Below are positions 26,471-35,052 of a stretch of DNA of 64,000 bases, piece after piece. Positions within the stretch are counted from its first letter, which is position 1. Every line of letters begins with the position of its first letter. The translations under genes were made by a program, and so were the position numbers. Origin of the DNA: Streptomyces alboflavus (lineage in GTDB: Bacteria; Actinomycetota; Actinomycetes; Streptomycetales; Streptomycetaceae); the NCBI RefSeq assembly GCF_000716675.1, contig NZ_JNXT01000046.1, forward strand, positions 1 to 64,000, given 5' to 3'. Under the pieces are notes generated by a model. It had not been told where the DNA came from. It searched no databases and worked only from the letters and a program-made list of their open reading frames with translations.

Positions 26471-27424
26471 TCACATCCGCGCAGGTGACGGGCGCAAAAG
26501 TGCATCCTGCCCACGGGAAGAGTCCATGAGATCCGGGGTTGCCGATGTGGTGGTGACACGGCGGAACTGCTGCTCGCGGAAGAAACTCGGCGACATCCCG
26601 CTGCGCCGGGTGAACGTCCGAGTGAAATAGGCAGGGTCCTTGTACCCCACCCGGCGTGCGATGGCCGCGACCGAGAGGTCGGTGGTGGCCAGGAGATCCT
26701 TCGCCGCGTTCATGCGGATACCGAGAAGGTATTCCTTTGGGCTGCAACCGGCGCTGTGGCGCACCAGGTCGCGCAGCTCGTCCGGGGTGAGCGACAGTCT
26801 CCGCGCGTGTTCGGGGATGGACAGGGACAGGAAGGCGTCGCGAGCCAGCGCGGCGAGCAGCGACCGACGTCCGTCGTCCTGGTCAACTCGGCTGCGATGC
26901 AGAGTAACAAGCAGTTCGTGAACGCCGGCCGCCACCTCCACCTCGAACTGGGGCAGAGCTTCGTCGGCGGCCAGAGCCATCTTGCGGACGATCCGGTGCG
27001 CGGGTTCGGCCGAGGACAGCGGGACGACGGGGTGCTCCTCATCGACGTAACCAAGCCGTTGGTACGCCTCAGCGGTGGGCCCCGTGAAATCGACGAAACA
27101 CTCCGCCCAGCCCGGCTCGTACGGGCCGTAGCAGTGCTCGACGCCAGGCAGCAGCCACAGCAGCACCGGCGCCACGACATCGACCGGAGGCCGACCGCCC
27201 CAGGAGAACCAGCCGGAGCCGGACAGCACGATCACAGCGACATGGAAGTCCTGCGTGCGAGGGCCCACGATGGGAAGCCGTCCATGCTGCATCCCCACAG
27301 CAACGCAGGAAAGCCCCAGCTTCTCCTGCTCCGGCGAAGGAGTGAGAAAGCGCCACCAGTGCTCCCAGTGCTCATGACCAGGGATGAAGTCGATGTGTCC
27401 GACTGGACGCCGGGAGCTACCCAT
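26471..27424 (-). CDS. AraC-family transcriptional regulator
   Basis: ATG at 27424 with GGAGGA 4 nt upstream; an upstream in-frame start at 27535 is less likely. 317 aa. The N-terminal half is a cupin-like sugar-binding domain (VIVLSGSGWFSWGGRPPVDV, LLWLLPGVEHCYGP). The C-terminal 100 residues hold two HTHs: AALARDAFLSLSIPEHARRLSLTPDELRDLVRHSAGCSP and LSVAAIARRVGYKDPAYFTRTFTRRSGMSPSFFRE. This is the arrangement of AraC/XylS regulators of carbohydrate use. It sits 190 bp upstream of the GH59 gene on the same strand and is the obvious candidate to control it in response to a galactoside. Confidence 0.9.
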   Translation of the reverse strand: MGSSRRPVGHIDFIPGHEHWEHWWRFLTPSPEQEKLGLSCVAVGMQHGRLPIVGPRTQDFHVAVIVLSGSGWFSWGGRPPVDVVAPVLLWLLPGVEHCYGPYEPGWAECFVDFTGPTAEAYQRLGYVDEEHPVVPLSSAEPAHRIVRKMALAADEALPQFEVEVAAGVHELLVTLHRSRVDQDDGRRSLLAALARDAFLSLSIPEHARRLSLTPDELRDLVRHSAGCSPKEYLLGIRMNAAKDLLATTDLSVAAIARRVGYKDPAYFTRTFTRRSGMSPSFFREQQFRRVTTTSATPDLMDSSRGQDALLRPSPARM

Positions 27425-27437
27425 GGATCCTCCGGAT

Positions 27438-28110
27438 CTACGTGACGTCGAGCTGCGAGGACGTTGGAAGTCCCGCCTCGGTGGAGTGTCCGTCCGCCCA
27501 AGAGAGGACGGCTTCGGCCGGTGCCCGTCGGCCATGCACCGGCATGGCCGACCTCATCGAGAACTGCCAGATCAGCGTCTCCGACGGGCCGTTGGCCTTA
27601 AGGCTCACGCCGGCACCGAAGTCCTTGTACGCGAAGTTGAGGACGTCGGCACGGTGCCCCGGACTGCGCATCCAGTCACGCATGGCGCTCTTGGGGCCCT
27701 TCAGCTACTTGTGAAGGTTCTCGCCCACGCCCCGTGGGATGGCCCGCCTTCCGCATACGGGCGTCGGCGTCCAAACCCTCGGCCTGACGTGCTGGTAGTC
27801 GCTCGTAGTTGTTGCGCGCCGCCATGTCCCGGGCGGGCGCCCGCGCGGCCGCTCGCACCCGTCGGTTCATACATACGGGGCTGCAACCCGCCTTCCTCCG
27901 TTCGGCGTTGACGAGCACCAGGATCTGACTCTCACACTCCGCTGCTTTGCGCGGCGTCGGGCGCCCGGGCGGCGCCTCAGGTGGATGAATCCGGGTCCGC
28001 TCGTCGTCACCGTCCAGGTGCATGTCCGCTCCACTCTCTGCTGCTCGTCGGGCAGTCCGACGCATAGGAGAGCGGGGGTCACCAGGGAGACAACACTTTT
28101 CTGCGGACAT
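27438..28110 (-). pseudogene. Frameshifted CAP/SCP-domain protein
   Basis: The N-terminal half is readable in one frame (ESQILVLVNAERRKAGCSPV, DMAARNNYE, DADARMRKAGHPT) and the end in another (MRDWMRSPGHRADVLNFAYKDFGAGVSLKANG), with the intermediate AWARTF part in a third. At least two frameshifts are therefore present in what was a single CAP domain. Compared with the intact CAP domain at 5889-6270, the conserved Cys and the SPGHR loop are kept. It occupies the same divergent position next to an M9 protease gene as the sigma-CAP gene does at 5.9-8.2 kb, but no sigma-factor domain is visible here. Confidence 0.75.
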
Positions 28111-28460
28111 CGTCGCGACGGCCTACGCACCCTCCACACATCGAGCCACATGCGGCCGGATACGAGGAGCGGCAGGTGCTTCGCGCGAGGGGCCGGACGT
28201 GGCACAGCTCGCGAGAGGGCCGCCGAGGGTCCTTCTGATGGATCCGCGATGCGTATTGATGACCGGTCAGCGGCATCTTCCCGGAAGCTGAAATCTCACG
28301 AATCGATGACCACCAAGGGGTTGTCAGTGCAATGTCACATTACTACGTTACGCGTCATGGCGACTCGGTACATGTCAAGTGTCGTCAGGGGCAGGGCTGT
28401 CGGGTCGTCCATGCCGCCGCCTTGCCCTCGTTCGTCCGCACCCCCACACAGGAGTCCGTT
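28111..28460. other. Divergent intergenic region upstream of second M9 protease
   Basis: 350 bp with no supported gene. It contains the partial third copy of the shared element at 28328-28338 and the sequence ACGCGTCATGG at 28350-28360, as if the full element seen at 7743 were interrupted by about 11 bp. Confidence 0.45.
28328..28338 (+). promoter_or_regulatory. Partial shared element (left half), copy 3
   Basis: TGCAATGTCAC, the first 11 bp of the 17-bp element at 7743-7759. It is 133 bp upstream of the second M9 protease start, again between a CAP gene (here decayed) and a protease gene. The match is shorter than the other two, but the position is the same. Confidence 0.4.
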
Positions 28461-30821
28461 GTGTTTCCATCGAGAACAACCAGACCAAACCGAAGAACGA
28501 GACCATCGCGCACGACGAGCACCGTGCGCAGAACCCTGCTCACCCTGGCCACAGCCGTGACGCTGTGCGTCACCGCGGCCCCGCTCGGGCAGGCGAACAC
28601 CCCGCCACCCGATGCGATACGCCCGACCGCCGCCCCCGGCCCCGCCGCGCCCAGTCCCTACGACCACGCCGACCGCCTGGCCACCGCGCCCAAGCCCGGG
28701 GCCCGTGTCGTCCCGGCACCCGGCGGCCTCGCCGACGGCCGCATCCCCGGCCCGCGCACCCCCAAGCCCAAGTCCAAGGCCAGGGCCGCCGGGTGCACGC
28801 TCGACGACCTGACCCGTCTGTCCCCGCAGGGCCTCGCGGACTTCCTCGCTGATCCGGCGGTCACCGCCGACGGCTGTCTGCGCTCACTGATCTGGACCTG
28901 GGACCGGCGCCTTGCCCCGGTGATGTCCGACGCCCACGTCCAGGCTGTCTCCCGCCGCGTCAGCTCGCTCGCTCCGGGCCACGACGGCAAGAACGGCAGC
29001 CATCTCCTGGAGATGTTCACCTACCTGCACGCCGTCGCGTACCACGACTTCATCCGCGACGAGATCGACGTCACCGACCCGCCGACGGTCGCAGCCATGC
29101 GCCAGGCCGTGGATGCCTTCGGCACGGCCTCGCGCACCTTCGATGTCACCCGCGCCAACGCGGAGACGCTGCGCGAGGCTCTCACCGCGGCCGGTGCCCC
29201 CGGCCTGCGCCAGCACCAACTGGCTCTGGTGCAGCGGGTACTGAGGACCATGGACGCCAACCGCCCTGACACCTACAAGGACCGCTCCTGGGGCCAGGCC
29301 GTGCTCTCCGCCCTCACTCTCAACTATCTGGGCGTCTATCCCGGCAACCAGGACGCTGCCTTCCACGCCGCGGTAGCAAGAGATCCCTCCTACCGCGCCG
29401 CCTTCAAGGCGTTCGCGAACCACACCCACCTCAAGGGCACCGAGAACGAGAGGATGGCGCGCGACGCCATGCTCGAATACGGCCGCATGGGCCAGGTCGA
29501 CGCGATCCGCGCCCAGATCGTCTCCGACCTCGGCCCTCTCCTCGCCGTCACTGCGCGCAACTTCGGCGACCTCAGCGGACCGTGGGCGAAGGTCGCCACC
29601 TGGCTGGTTCACTTTGACGCCTGCGCTCCGTACCGGGTGTGCAGGGAGGACATCGAGAAGCGTCTGTTCCGCCGCACGGACACCTACGGCAAGCGGGGCA
29701 CGGACGGAATCATCGTCCGTTCCGCTCTCGACCGCGCTACCGTCGACCAGCTCTACTACGCCAGCCAGCAGGTCAAAGCCCAGTTCCATCGGGTCGTCGG
29801 CTCCCAGAAGCCGCTGCAGGGCGACCCCAACACCAACCTGAACGTGGTCCTGTACTCCTCCCGCGCCGAGTACGAGAACTTCCAACCGCTCCTCACCGGC
29901 CTCGACACCGACAACGGCGGCATGTACATCGAGCGGGGCGCCACCTTCTACACCTACCAGCGTCGCGTACCCCAGGACTCCTCCCTCACCCTCGAAGAGC
30001 TCTTCCGGCACGAGTACACGCACTACCTCAACGGCCGCTGGGCGGTGCCCGGCTTCTTCGGCGAGGGCCCCTGGTACCAGCGCGACCGGACCACGGCGAT
30101 GGACGAGGGCACTGCGGAGTTCTTCGACGGCGCCACCCGCGACGACGGCATCAAGGTCCGCAAGTCGCTCGTCCAGGGCATCATCGACGACACCGCGGGC
30201 GGCGGCCCGCGCATGAGCGTCTACCAGATCCTGCACGCCACCTACGAAGGCGACGGCTTCCGCTTCTACGACTACGCCGGCACGTTCTTCGAGTACCTGT
30301 GGACCAGACACCCCTCCCTGCTCAAGGAGATGTACCGGCACCTGCGCGCCGACAACCCGGCGGCCTTCGACGCCTGGCGCGACCGGCTCGGCAGGGACAG
30401 GAACCTGCAGCAGAGCTACGACCGGTTCCTCGACGAGCAGATCGCACACGTCGACGACCTGTTCGTGCCGGACACCAAGTACGTCCCTGTGGGCCAGCTC
30501 CGCGACACCACGGCCACCCAGGTCCGCGACTCCATCCGAGCGACGACCGGCTACACCCCGCAGTGCGAGCCCGGCGGCTCAAGCGACCGCCCGCGCTTCA
30601 CTTGCACCGGCGGCATCACGGCCCGGCTCACCGACGGCAGAGACCCCGACCTCGTCTTCAAGGAGATGTCCGAGACGGTCGACCACTTCATCCTCGACCG
30701 CGCGAAGGGCGGCGACAACAACCTCATCGACATGAACTGCTCCTTCGGTGAGGTGGACGTCTGGCCCGACGGACGGGCCGGCACGGCGGACTACCACTGC
30801 GACGGGCCGTTGCGCGGCTGA
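28461..30821 (+). CDS. Secreted M9-family collagenase-like metalloprotease, second copy
   Basis: GTG at 28461 with GGAG 6 nt upstream; 786 aa. A twin-basic signal peptide (TVRRTLLTLATAVTLCVTAAPLG) is followed by a Pro/Ala-rich linker and the helical activator domain. The zinc site HEYTHYLNGRW is at residue 517 and the third ligand in DEGTAEFFDG at 553. The C-terminal 70 residues carry Cys pairs (CEPGG, FTCTGG, NCSFGE, YHCDG) that the first copy lacks, possibly a small extra domain. It is a diverged paralogue of the protein at 8184-10151, sharing the GGMYxExG and RTYDWGY/RFYDYAG segments. Followed by a hairpin terminator at 30915. Confidence 0.88.
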   Translation: MFPSRTTRPNRRTRPSRTTSTVRRTLLTLATAVTLCVTAAPLGQANTPPPDAIRPTAAPGPAAPSPYDHADRLATAPKPGARVVPAPGGLADGRIPGPRTPKPKSKARAAGCTLDDLTRLSPQGLADFLADPAVTADGCLRSLIWTWDRRLAPVMSDAHVQAVSRRVSSLAPGHDGKNGSHLLEMFTYLHAVAYHDFIRDEIDVTDPPTVAAMRQAVDAFGTASRTFDVTRANAETLREALTAAGAPGLRQHQLALVQRVLRTMDANRPDTYKDRSWGQAVLSALTLNYLGVYPGNQDAAFHAAVARDPSYRAAFKAFANHTHLKGTENERMARDAMLEYGRMGQVDAIRAQIVSDLGPLLAVTARNFGDLSGPWAKVATWLVHFDACAPYRVCREDIEKRLFRRTDTYGKRGTDGIIVRSALDRATVDQLYYASQQVKAQFHRVVGSQKPLQGDPNTNLNVVLYSSRAEYENFQPLLTGLDTDNGGMYIERGATFYTYQRRVPQDSSLTLEELFRHEYTHYLNGRWAVPGFFGEGPWYQRDRTTAMDEGTAEFFDGATRDDGIKVRKSLVQGIIDDTAGGGPRMSVYQILHATYEGDGFRFYDYAGTFFEYLWTRHPSLLKEMYRHLRADNPAAFDAWRDRLGRDRNLQQSYDRFLDEQIAHVDDLFVPDTKYVPVGQLRDTTATQVRDSIRATTGYTPQCEPGGSSDRPRFTCTGGITARLTDGRDPDLVFKEMSETVDHFILDRAKGGDNNLIDMNCSFGEVDVWPDGRAGTADYHCDGPLRG

Positions 30822-30914
30822 CCTCCGCCACAGCACGCCAATGCCCGCGGCCCACCCGACCGTCCGGCACCCCCGGGTGCGCCGCAGGCCAGGCGTACGG
30901 TCGCGCTGATGTCT

Positions 30915-30949
30915 GAGCGGGGCGGGCGGCCTTGACGTCCGCCCCGCTC
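30915..30949 (+). terminator. Hairpin terminator after second M9 protease
   Basis: Perfect 11-bp stem, GAGCGGGGCGG (30915-30925) and CCGCCCCGCTC (30939-30949), loop of 13 nt, 94 nt after the stop. It may serve both strands. Confidence 0.65.
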
Positions 30950-31053
30950 GGCAGGTCCGTTGTCCGTCGCGAGGCTGTGGATGAGATTCCGGCAGCCAGC
31001 GCGAGGGACGTACTCACTGCGGATATCAGGACGGCGCGTGGAAGTACACGCAT
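30950..31053 (-). pseudogene. Orphan 5' end of a secreted-protein gene
   Basis: An ATG at 31053 has GGAGAT 7 nt upstream and encodes a good signal peptide (MRVLPRAVLISAVSTSLALA). After about 35 codons it runs straight into the terminator hairpin at 30915-30949, and the continuing frame is not protein-like. It looks like the 5' stub of a deleted gene. A small real secreted peptide cannot be excluded. Confidence 0.3.
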
Positions 31054-31741
31054 CGTCGGATCTCCAAGACTGAGGTTGGTTGCGCAACGCTGGTCGTCAA
31101 GGACGACTGCGATGCGCCGTCCCCTGCAATGAGCGTGTCCGCGACAGTCCATGCCGGCGCCTTGCCCAATTCGCTACACCAGCCCTACGGCTGTGCCGCG
31201 AGCACCACCGCAGTGCCCCGAAGGCCCCTCCCTAGAACGTCACGCTGACGGCAGGTCATTCCGGCGGCCACCACGGCTCGCCGCGTGAACAGCAGCTCCC
31301 GTGCGCGATGTATGCCCTGCCTGGCAGGCATGGCGGGCGTCGGCTCGTACTCCTGGGTTCCCTCTGACTTCAGAGCGAATGCGGCCATGGCACAGCCCGG
31401 GCCTCGCCGAGCAACCTTCGGCGATTACTTCGGATCATCCAATCGTTAGCCTGGGCGTGTCGTTGAATGACGCCATTCGCCTTCACTTAGCACACCGGGG
31501 CACCGTGGATGGACCTGTCCAAGCACGTCGACTGATTCACTCCGCGTGTCGTTCAGGGAGATGCCCCTGTTGACGATAGGGCATCTCCTCCGGATGTCTG
31601 TCGATCCGAATTCGGCGCCACGCTGCATCGAATGTGACGTTTCCACTGCTTTCCCGGACAAGCTGGCGAGCACACCAACTAGTCCGAGGAGAGAGCAGCC
31701 ACCGCAGAGCGGTCGTCTTCACTTTAAGGTCGCTTGCGTCG
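31054..31741. other. Gene-poor spacer
   Basis: About 690 bp without a supported gene. Only a hairpin at 31557-31588 was recognised. It separates the protease locus from the three-gene NTPase operon. Confidence 0.5.
31557..31588 (-). terminator. Possible terminator of the NTPase operon
   Basis: 10-bp perfect stem GGAGATGCCC (31557-31566) and GGGCATCTCC (31579-31588), 12-nt loop, about 150 nt beyond the last gene of the minus-strand operon. Confidence 0.5.
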
Positions 31742-32518
31742 TCATGCGTCACCAGGCAGCGGGTGACTGGGCGACGTGTGGCCGTTGAGCAGGGCCTGCG
31801 CCTTGGCGGCGTGCTGGGGACGGTCGGCACCGCGCATGCCCGCAGCCAGGTACGCGTATAGCATCCGCTTCTGGGCGGGTTCAGGGAAACTGGAGAGAAA
31901 CTCCCGTAGCAGCTCGAGAACTTGATGCTCAGTGCCCTGCTCGTGTGTAGGACGGTACCCCGCGAAGATCTCGGCGATGTCCTGCACTCTTGCCGTGTCC
32001 GGGAGTTCATTCCAGTCCGTGCCCCCACGCTCGAACCACCGGGCCAGGACAGCGGCGGGGTCAGCCAGTTCCTCGGCCAGCGCTTGCGTCATCTGCTGGC
32101 GCAGTGCGTCGGCCACGGCTTGACGGCGTTGGGCGTCGAGCAAGGTGGCGATCGCGGCCCGGTCGTCGTAGGACAGGGCGAGGCGGAGGTCAGCGCGGAA
32201 CTCAACTGGTGGTTTGGTGGCCAGTGAGCGAGAGCGCGAGAGATGGCGCGTGCATATGTCGGATGCGGAGACGAGGTCGAGCGGGTCGCATTGGCCTGCG
32301 ATGTCGTATGCCGCTTCGCGCAACGCCGCCCGGATAAGGCCCGCGACTTCCTCGGGAGTATCCGGATAGGGCGGTCGGGTGAGCACGGTGGCGGTGATCC
32401 GCGCGGTGAAGGCGATGCCAGGCCGGGAACTGGGCAGGCGGACATCGAAGCGAGACACGGCGCGCCGCAGTGTTCTTCGCGTGCTGCGGCGCGCCCACCG
32501 AGTGGACAGGGCAGCCAC
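31742..32518 (-). CDS. Unknown protein, third gene of NTPase operon
   Basis: GTG at 32518, 3 nt after the stop of the NTPase gene, so co-translated; 258 aa. It begins with a basic segment (TRWARRSTRRTLRRAV), followed by a strand-rich part (FDVRLPSSRPGIAFTARITATVLT) and a long helical region (DDRAAIATLLDAQRRQAVADALRQQ), then a second helical domain (LELLREFLSSFPEPAQKRMLYAYLAAG). The order beta-strand domain then long charged helix recalls SPFH/band-7-like proteins of actinobacterial conflict operons, but the resemblance is weak. No signal peptide, no catalytic motif. Function unknown; the operon context suggests it is a partner of the NTPase. Confidence 0.7.
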   Translation of the reverse strand: MAALSTRWARRSTRRTLRRAVSRFDVRLPSSRPGIAFTARITATVLTRPPYPDTPEEVAGLIRAALREAAYDIAGQCDPLDLVSASDICTRHLSRSRSLATKPPVEFRADLRLALSYDDRAAIATLLDAQRRQAVADALRQQMTQALAEELADPAAVLARWFERGGTDWNELPDTARVQDIAEIFAGYRPTHEQGTEHQVLELLREFLSSFPEPAQKRMLYAYLAAGMRGADRPQHAAKAQALLNGHTSPSHPLPGDA

Positions 32519-32521
32519 GGA

Positions 32522-34612
32522 TCACGGCTCCAGAAGTTCGTCGCCGAAGGCCGATTCCGGCAACTGAGAGGACCGCCTGAGGTCCTTGCGTAGTTCGATG
32601 ACAGACTCCTCGTACGCCACCCCTGGTTCTCCGAAGATGAGTGCCGAGATCGGAGTCGTGGACAGATGCTCGACGACGACTTGGTCGAGGATGCCGGTGA
32701 CCACAGCCTCCGGAACCTGTCCGACTGCCCGGGCGCGGGCCCAGGCGGTCAGTAGTTCGCGGCATTCGGCATCCACGCGTTCGTCGACCAGGGCAGCGCT
32801 CCACCCCGCGATCAGCGCCCCCTTGATCTCTTCATCACGTTCCGCGGCCGTCAGCATGACCTGCAGGACATACGGATCAGCGCGCGGATCGAGCAGCGAC
32901 AGGAAGGCGCGGTGACCGGCCACCTGCTTGTTGGCCAGCCACTTCCTGATCGTGCTCCACACACGCGGCAGCTGTCCATCACGGGTCGCGATGTCGCGCA
33001 GCGCCTCCTGCGCCGTGCGGACGGCACGGTCCACAGAGGGGCGGTTGAGGATGTGCCGCAGGCGCACAAGCGCCTGCCTGGGATAGCGGTCGGCGAACTG
33101 ACCAGCGCAGACGAGCGCGACGACGGTGGCCACCGCATCCGACTCGTCCTGAGCCCAGTCGAGCAGCCTGGCGCGTACAGCCGCGCCCAGCGAATCCGCC
33201 TCAGCAGCGACTGTGAGCACACGGGCGATCAAGCCACGGTGCTCCTCGCTGTCGTGGCCGCTGCCGGTCCACGCGTGGATCTGCTCGATGACTCGGATGT
33301 CATTCTCGGCGATTGCCAGATGGACCAGGAGGTCCCCGATGGAGCCGAGGCGCCCCGCCCCCGGCTGCTTGGGGGACGTGATCGCGTCGACCCAGTTCAG
33401 CAGCGGCCGGTGGATGTCGGCCCGCTGTTTCCACAGATGCAGCAGGACGGCGCGGGCGTAGCCGGGCCGATAGTCGACACTGACCGTGCGCCCCTCTACT
33501 TGGGCTCCGACTTGGGTGAGCCGGGTAGTCAGATCGGGACCGGTGAGGATGGTGCGGACCTTTGTCTCCTGCGGTTCGTCCAGCAGAGTCCGTGCAGCCT
33601 CCTGAACGCTCAGCACGTCACTGCCGCTGAGGAAGACGGAGGCGATGAGCAAGGCTCGGTCGTCAGGGTTGTCCTGAGTCGCTTTGAAAGCGGCGTCAAC
33701 TTCGGTATGCCATTCCTGGAAAGAATCCAGGGCGGTCTGCAGACTGCCGGGCACCTCGTCGTCGACGTCGCTGAGCATCGCGGCAAGTCGGGCCCCATCC
33801 GCCGGACTGCTGCTTTCGGTCAGCAGGTGCGCGGCCTCTCCAATCGGATCGGAGCCGACGGTGGCAGTGTTGAGCCAGCGGATCCGGTCGGGGCGACGGT
33901 GAAGAAGTTCCAGGTGCTTCTCCGCCACACGGTGTGAGGACGGCCGGGTCTTCGCCCGGACGAGGACGCGTGTCAGTGTGCCGGACGAGCCTTCCGGCCA
34001 GGTGCGTTCATCGGCGATGACGACGAGGCAGGACCCCACGCGCCGGAGCGCCTCGGCATGGGCCACCAGGGCCTCGGCGATCCGGCCAGGACTCTTCCAC
34101 GAGCCGATCTCCGCTGCGACGTCCAGCAGGTAAGCGGTGCCGGCCGCGTCGGGAAGCACTGATGTGTCCGGGGAATCAGGCGTGTCCCAGTCAGGCCGAA
34201 TTTCCCGCAGAGCCAGCGACTTGCCGGTCGCGGCCTGCACGGAACGGGCCGTGTCCCACATGGCTTTGATCCCTGCGGTGCGCTTGCCGTGGTCGGCGGG
34301 CCCGGCGATCACAGCGAGCCCAGGACCGTCGCCCCCGAGCAGGGCGGCAGCGTCTGCCGCGGTCGGTACGGACTCTCCTTGCGGGCCGAGCTGCACCCAG
34401 GCCAGCCGCACCACGCGGAGTTCGGCCTCGGAGATGTCCACAACCGGGAGCAGCGGCTTCTCGGTCAGCGTCACCGATCCCGCCGCGACAATAATCCTGG
34501 AGCGGTCGTTGTCCCTCACTTCCACACGGAAGGGAGCAGAGGGTGGGCCCGGTGCTGTTGCTGGTGGGTCGGGAATGGGTGCGGCGAGTCCGTACGTGGC
34601 TTCGTCGGTCAC
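32522..34612 (-). CDS. Large P-loop NTPase, central gene of three-gene operon
   Basis: GTG at 34612 overlapping the upstream stop by 4 bp; 696 aa. Residues 28-50 are a short strand-rich segment containing N-D-R-S-R-I-I-V-A-A-G-S-V-T. A P-loop follows near 100: LAVIAGPADHGKRTAG, with Arg where GK[ST] normally has Ser/Thr directly. A good Walker B is CLVVIADE near 197. The C-terminal 400 residues are helical and repeat-like, without recognisable WD or TPR consensus. This layout (sensor tail after an NTPase core, small adaptor upstream) fits STAND-type signalling ATPases. No transposon or phage feature lies in it. The role is inferred: regulated ATPase in a defence or stress module. Confidence 0.75.
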   Translation of the reverse strand: MTDEATYGLAAPIPDPPATAPGPPSAPFRVEVRDNDRSRIIVAAGSVTLTEKPLLPVVDISEAELRVVRLAWVQLGPQGESVPTAADAAALLGGDGPGLAVIAGPADHGKRTAGIKAMWDTARSVQAATGKSLALREIRPDWDTPDSPDTSVLPDAAGTAYLLDVAAEIGSWKSPGRIAEALVAHAEALRRVGSCLVVIADERTWPEGSSGTLTRVLVRAKTRPSSHRVAEKHLELLHRRPDRIRWLNTATVGSDPIGEAAHLLTESSSPADGARLAAMLSDVDDEVPGSLQTALDSFQEWHTEVDAAFKATQDNPDDRALLIASVFLSGSDVLSVQEAARTLLDEPQETKVRTILTGPDLTTRLTQVGAQVEGRTVSVDYRPGYARAVLLHLWKQRADIHRPLLNWVDAITSPKQPGAGRLGSIGDLLVHLAIAENDIRVIEQIHAWTGSGHDSEEHRGLIARVLTVAAEADSLGAAVRARLLDWAQDESDAVATVVALVCAGQFADRYPRQALVRLRHILNRPSVDRAVRTAQEALRDIATRDGQLPRVWSTIRKWLANKQVAGHRAFLSLLDPRADPYVLQVMLTAAERDEEIKGALIAGWSAALVDERVDAECRELLTAWARARAVGQVPEAVVTGILDQVVVEHLSTTPISALIFGEPGVAYEESVIELRKDLRRSSQLPESAFGDELLEP

Positions 34613-35052
34613 TTTTCACGCTCCGGCGGGTGGTAGTGGAAGCCGCCGCCGGCACTCAGCGATCCGCCAGTGATGATGACCTGGCTGTTGCTGTTGTTGT
34701 TCGCAGCCAGGTGGGGCTGGGCTCCGTCCCCATCCTGCTGAGCCCCATCCACCAGGGCCTGTAGCTCGTCGGCTGCCTGCGGGTGTTTCTGCAAGAAAGC
34801 GGCGAGCTGGATCGTCAGGTCGCGCTGCAACTGCTCGGCGACGGCATCCCGATCGCTCTCCGCGCTGTCGGCCAGCCGCTGCCGACCGGCGTCTACGAGG
34901 CGGACCTCCTCCTCGGCCGCGGCCTCTCCGCCCTTGCGAAAGAACCGGAGAACGGCCTCGCGCACGGACTCCCACCCGCTCCTGACCATCTCGGCAACGA
35001 GCGCCGTGGCTCCAGCACCGGCCAACTGCAACATGTCCAACGCATCCCCCAT
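34609..35052 (-). CDS. Small effector-associated-like protein with Gly-rich C-terminal motif, first gene of operon
   Basis: ATG at 35052, 147 aa, stop overlapping the NTPase start. The N terminus is a hydrophobic/amphipathic helix (MLQLAGAGATALVAEMV) then WESVREAVLRFFRKGG, an arrangement common in small actinobacterial proteins next to STAND/NACHT ATPases. A Glu/Arg-rich probable coiled coil covers 45-100. After a disordered linker the tail reads N-S-N-S-Q-V-I-I-T-G-G-S-L-S (residues 120-133), then AGGGFHYHPPEREK. That 14-residue motif resembles the one near the N terminus of the NTPase. By analogy with bacterial amyloid-signalling pairs, the motifs might co-assemble; this is inference. No clear ribosome site upstream. 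Confidence 0.7.
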   Translation of the reverse strand: MGDALDMLQLAGAGATALVAEMVRSGWESVREAVLRFFRKGGEAAAEEEVRLVDAGRQRLADSAESDRDAVAEQLQRDLTIQLAAFLQKHPQAADELQALVDGAQQDGDGAQPHLAANNNSNSQVIITGGSLSAGGGFHYHPPEREK

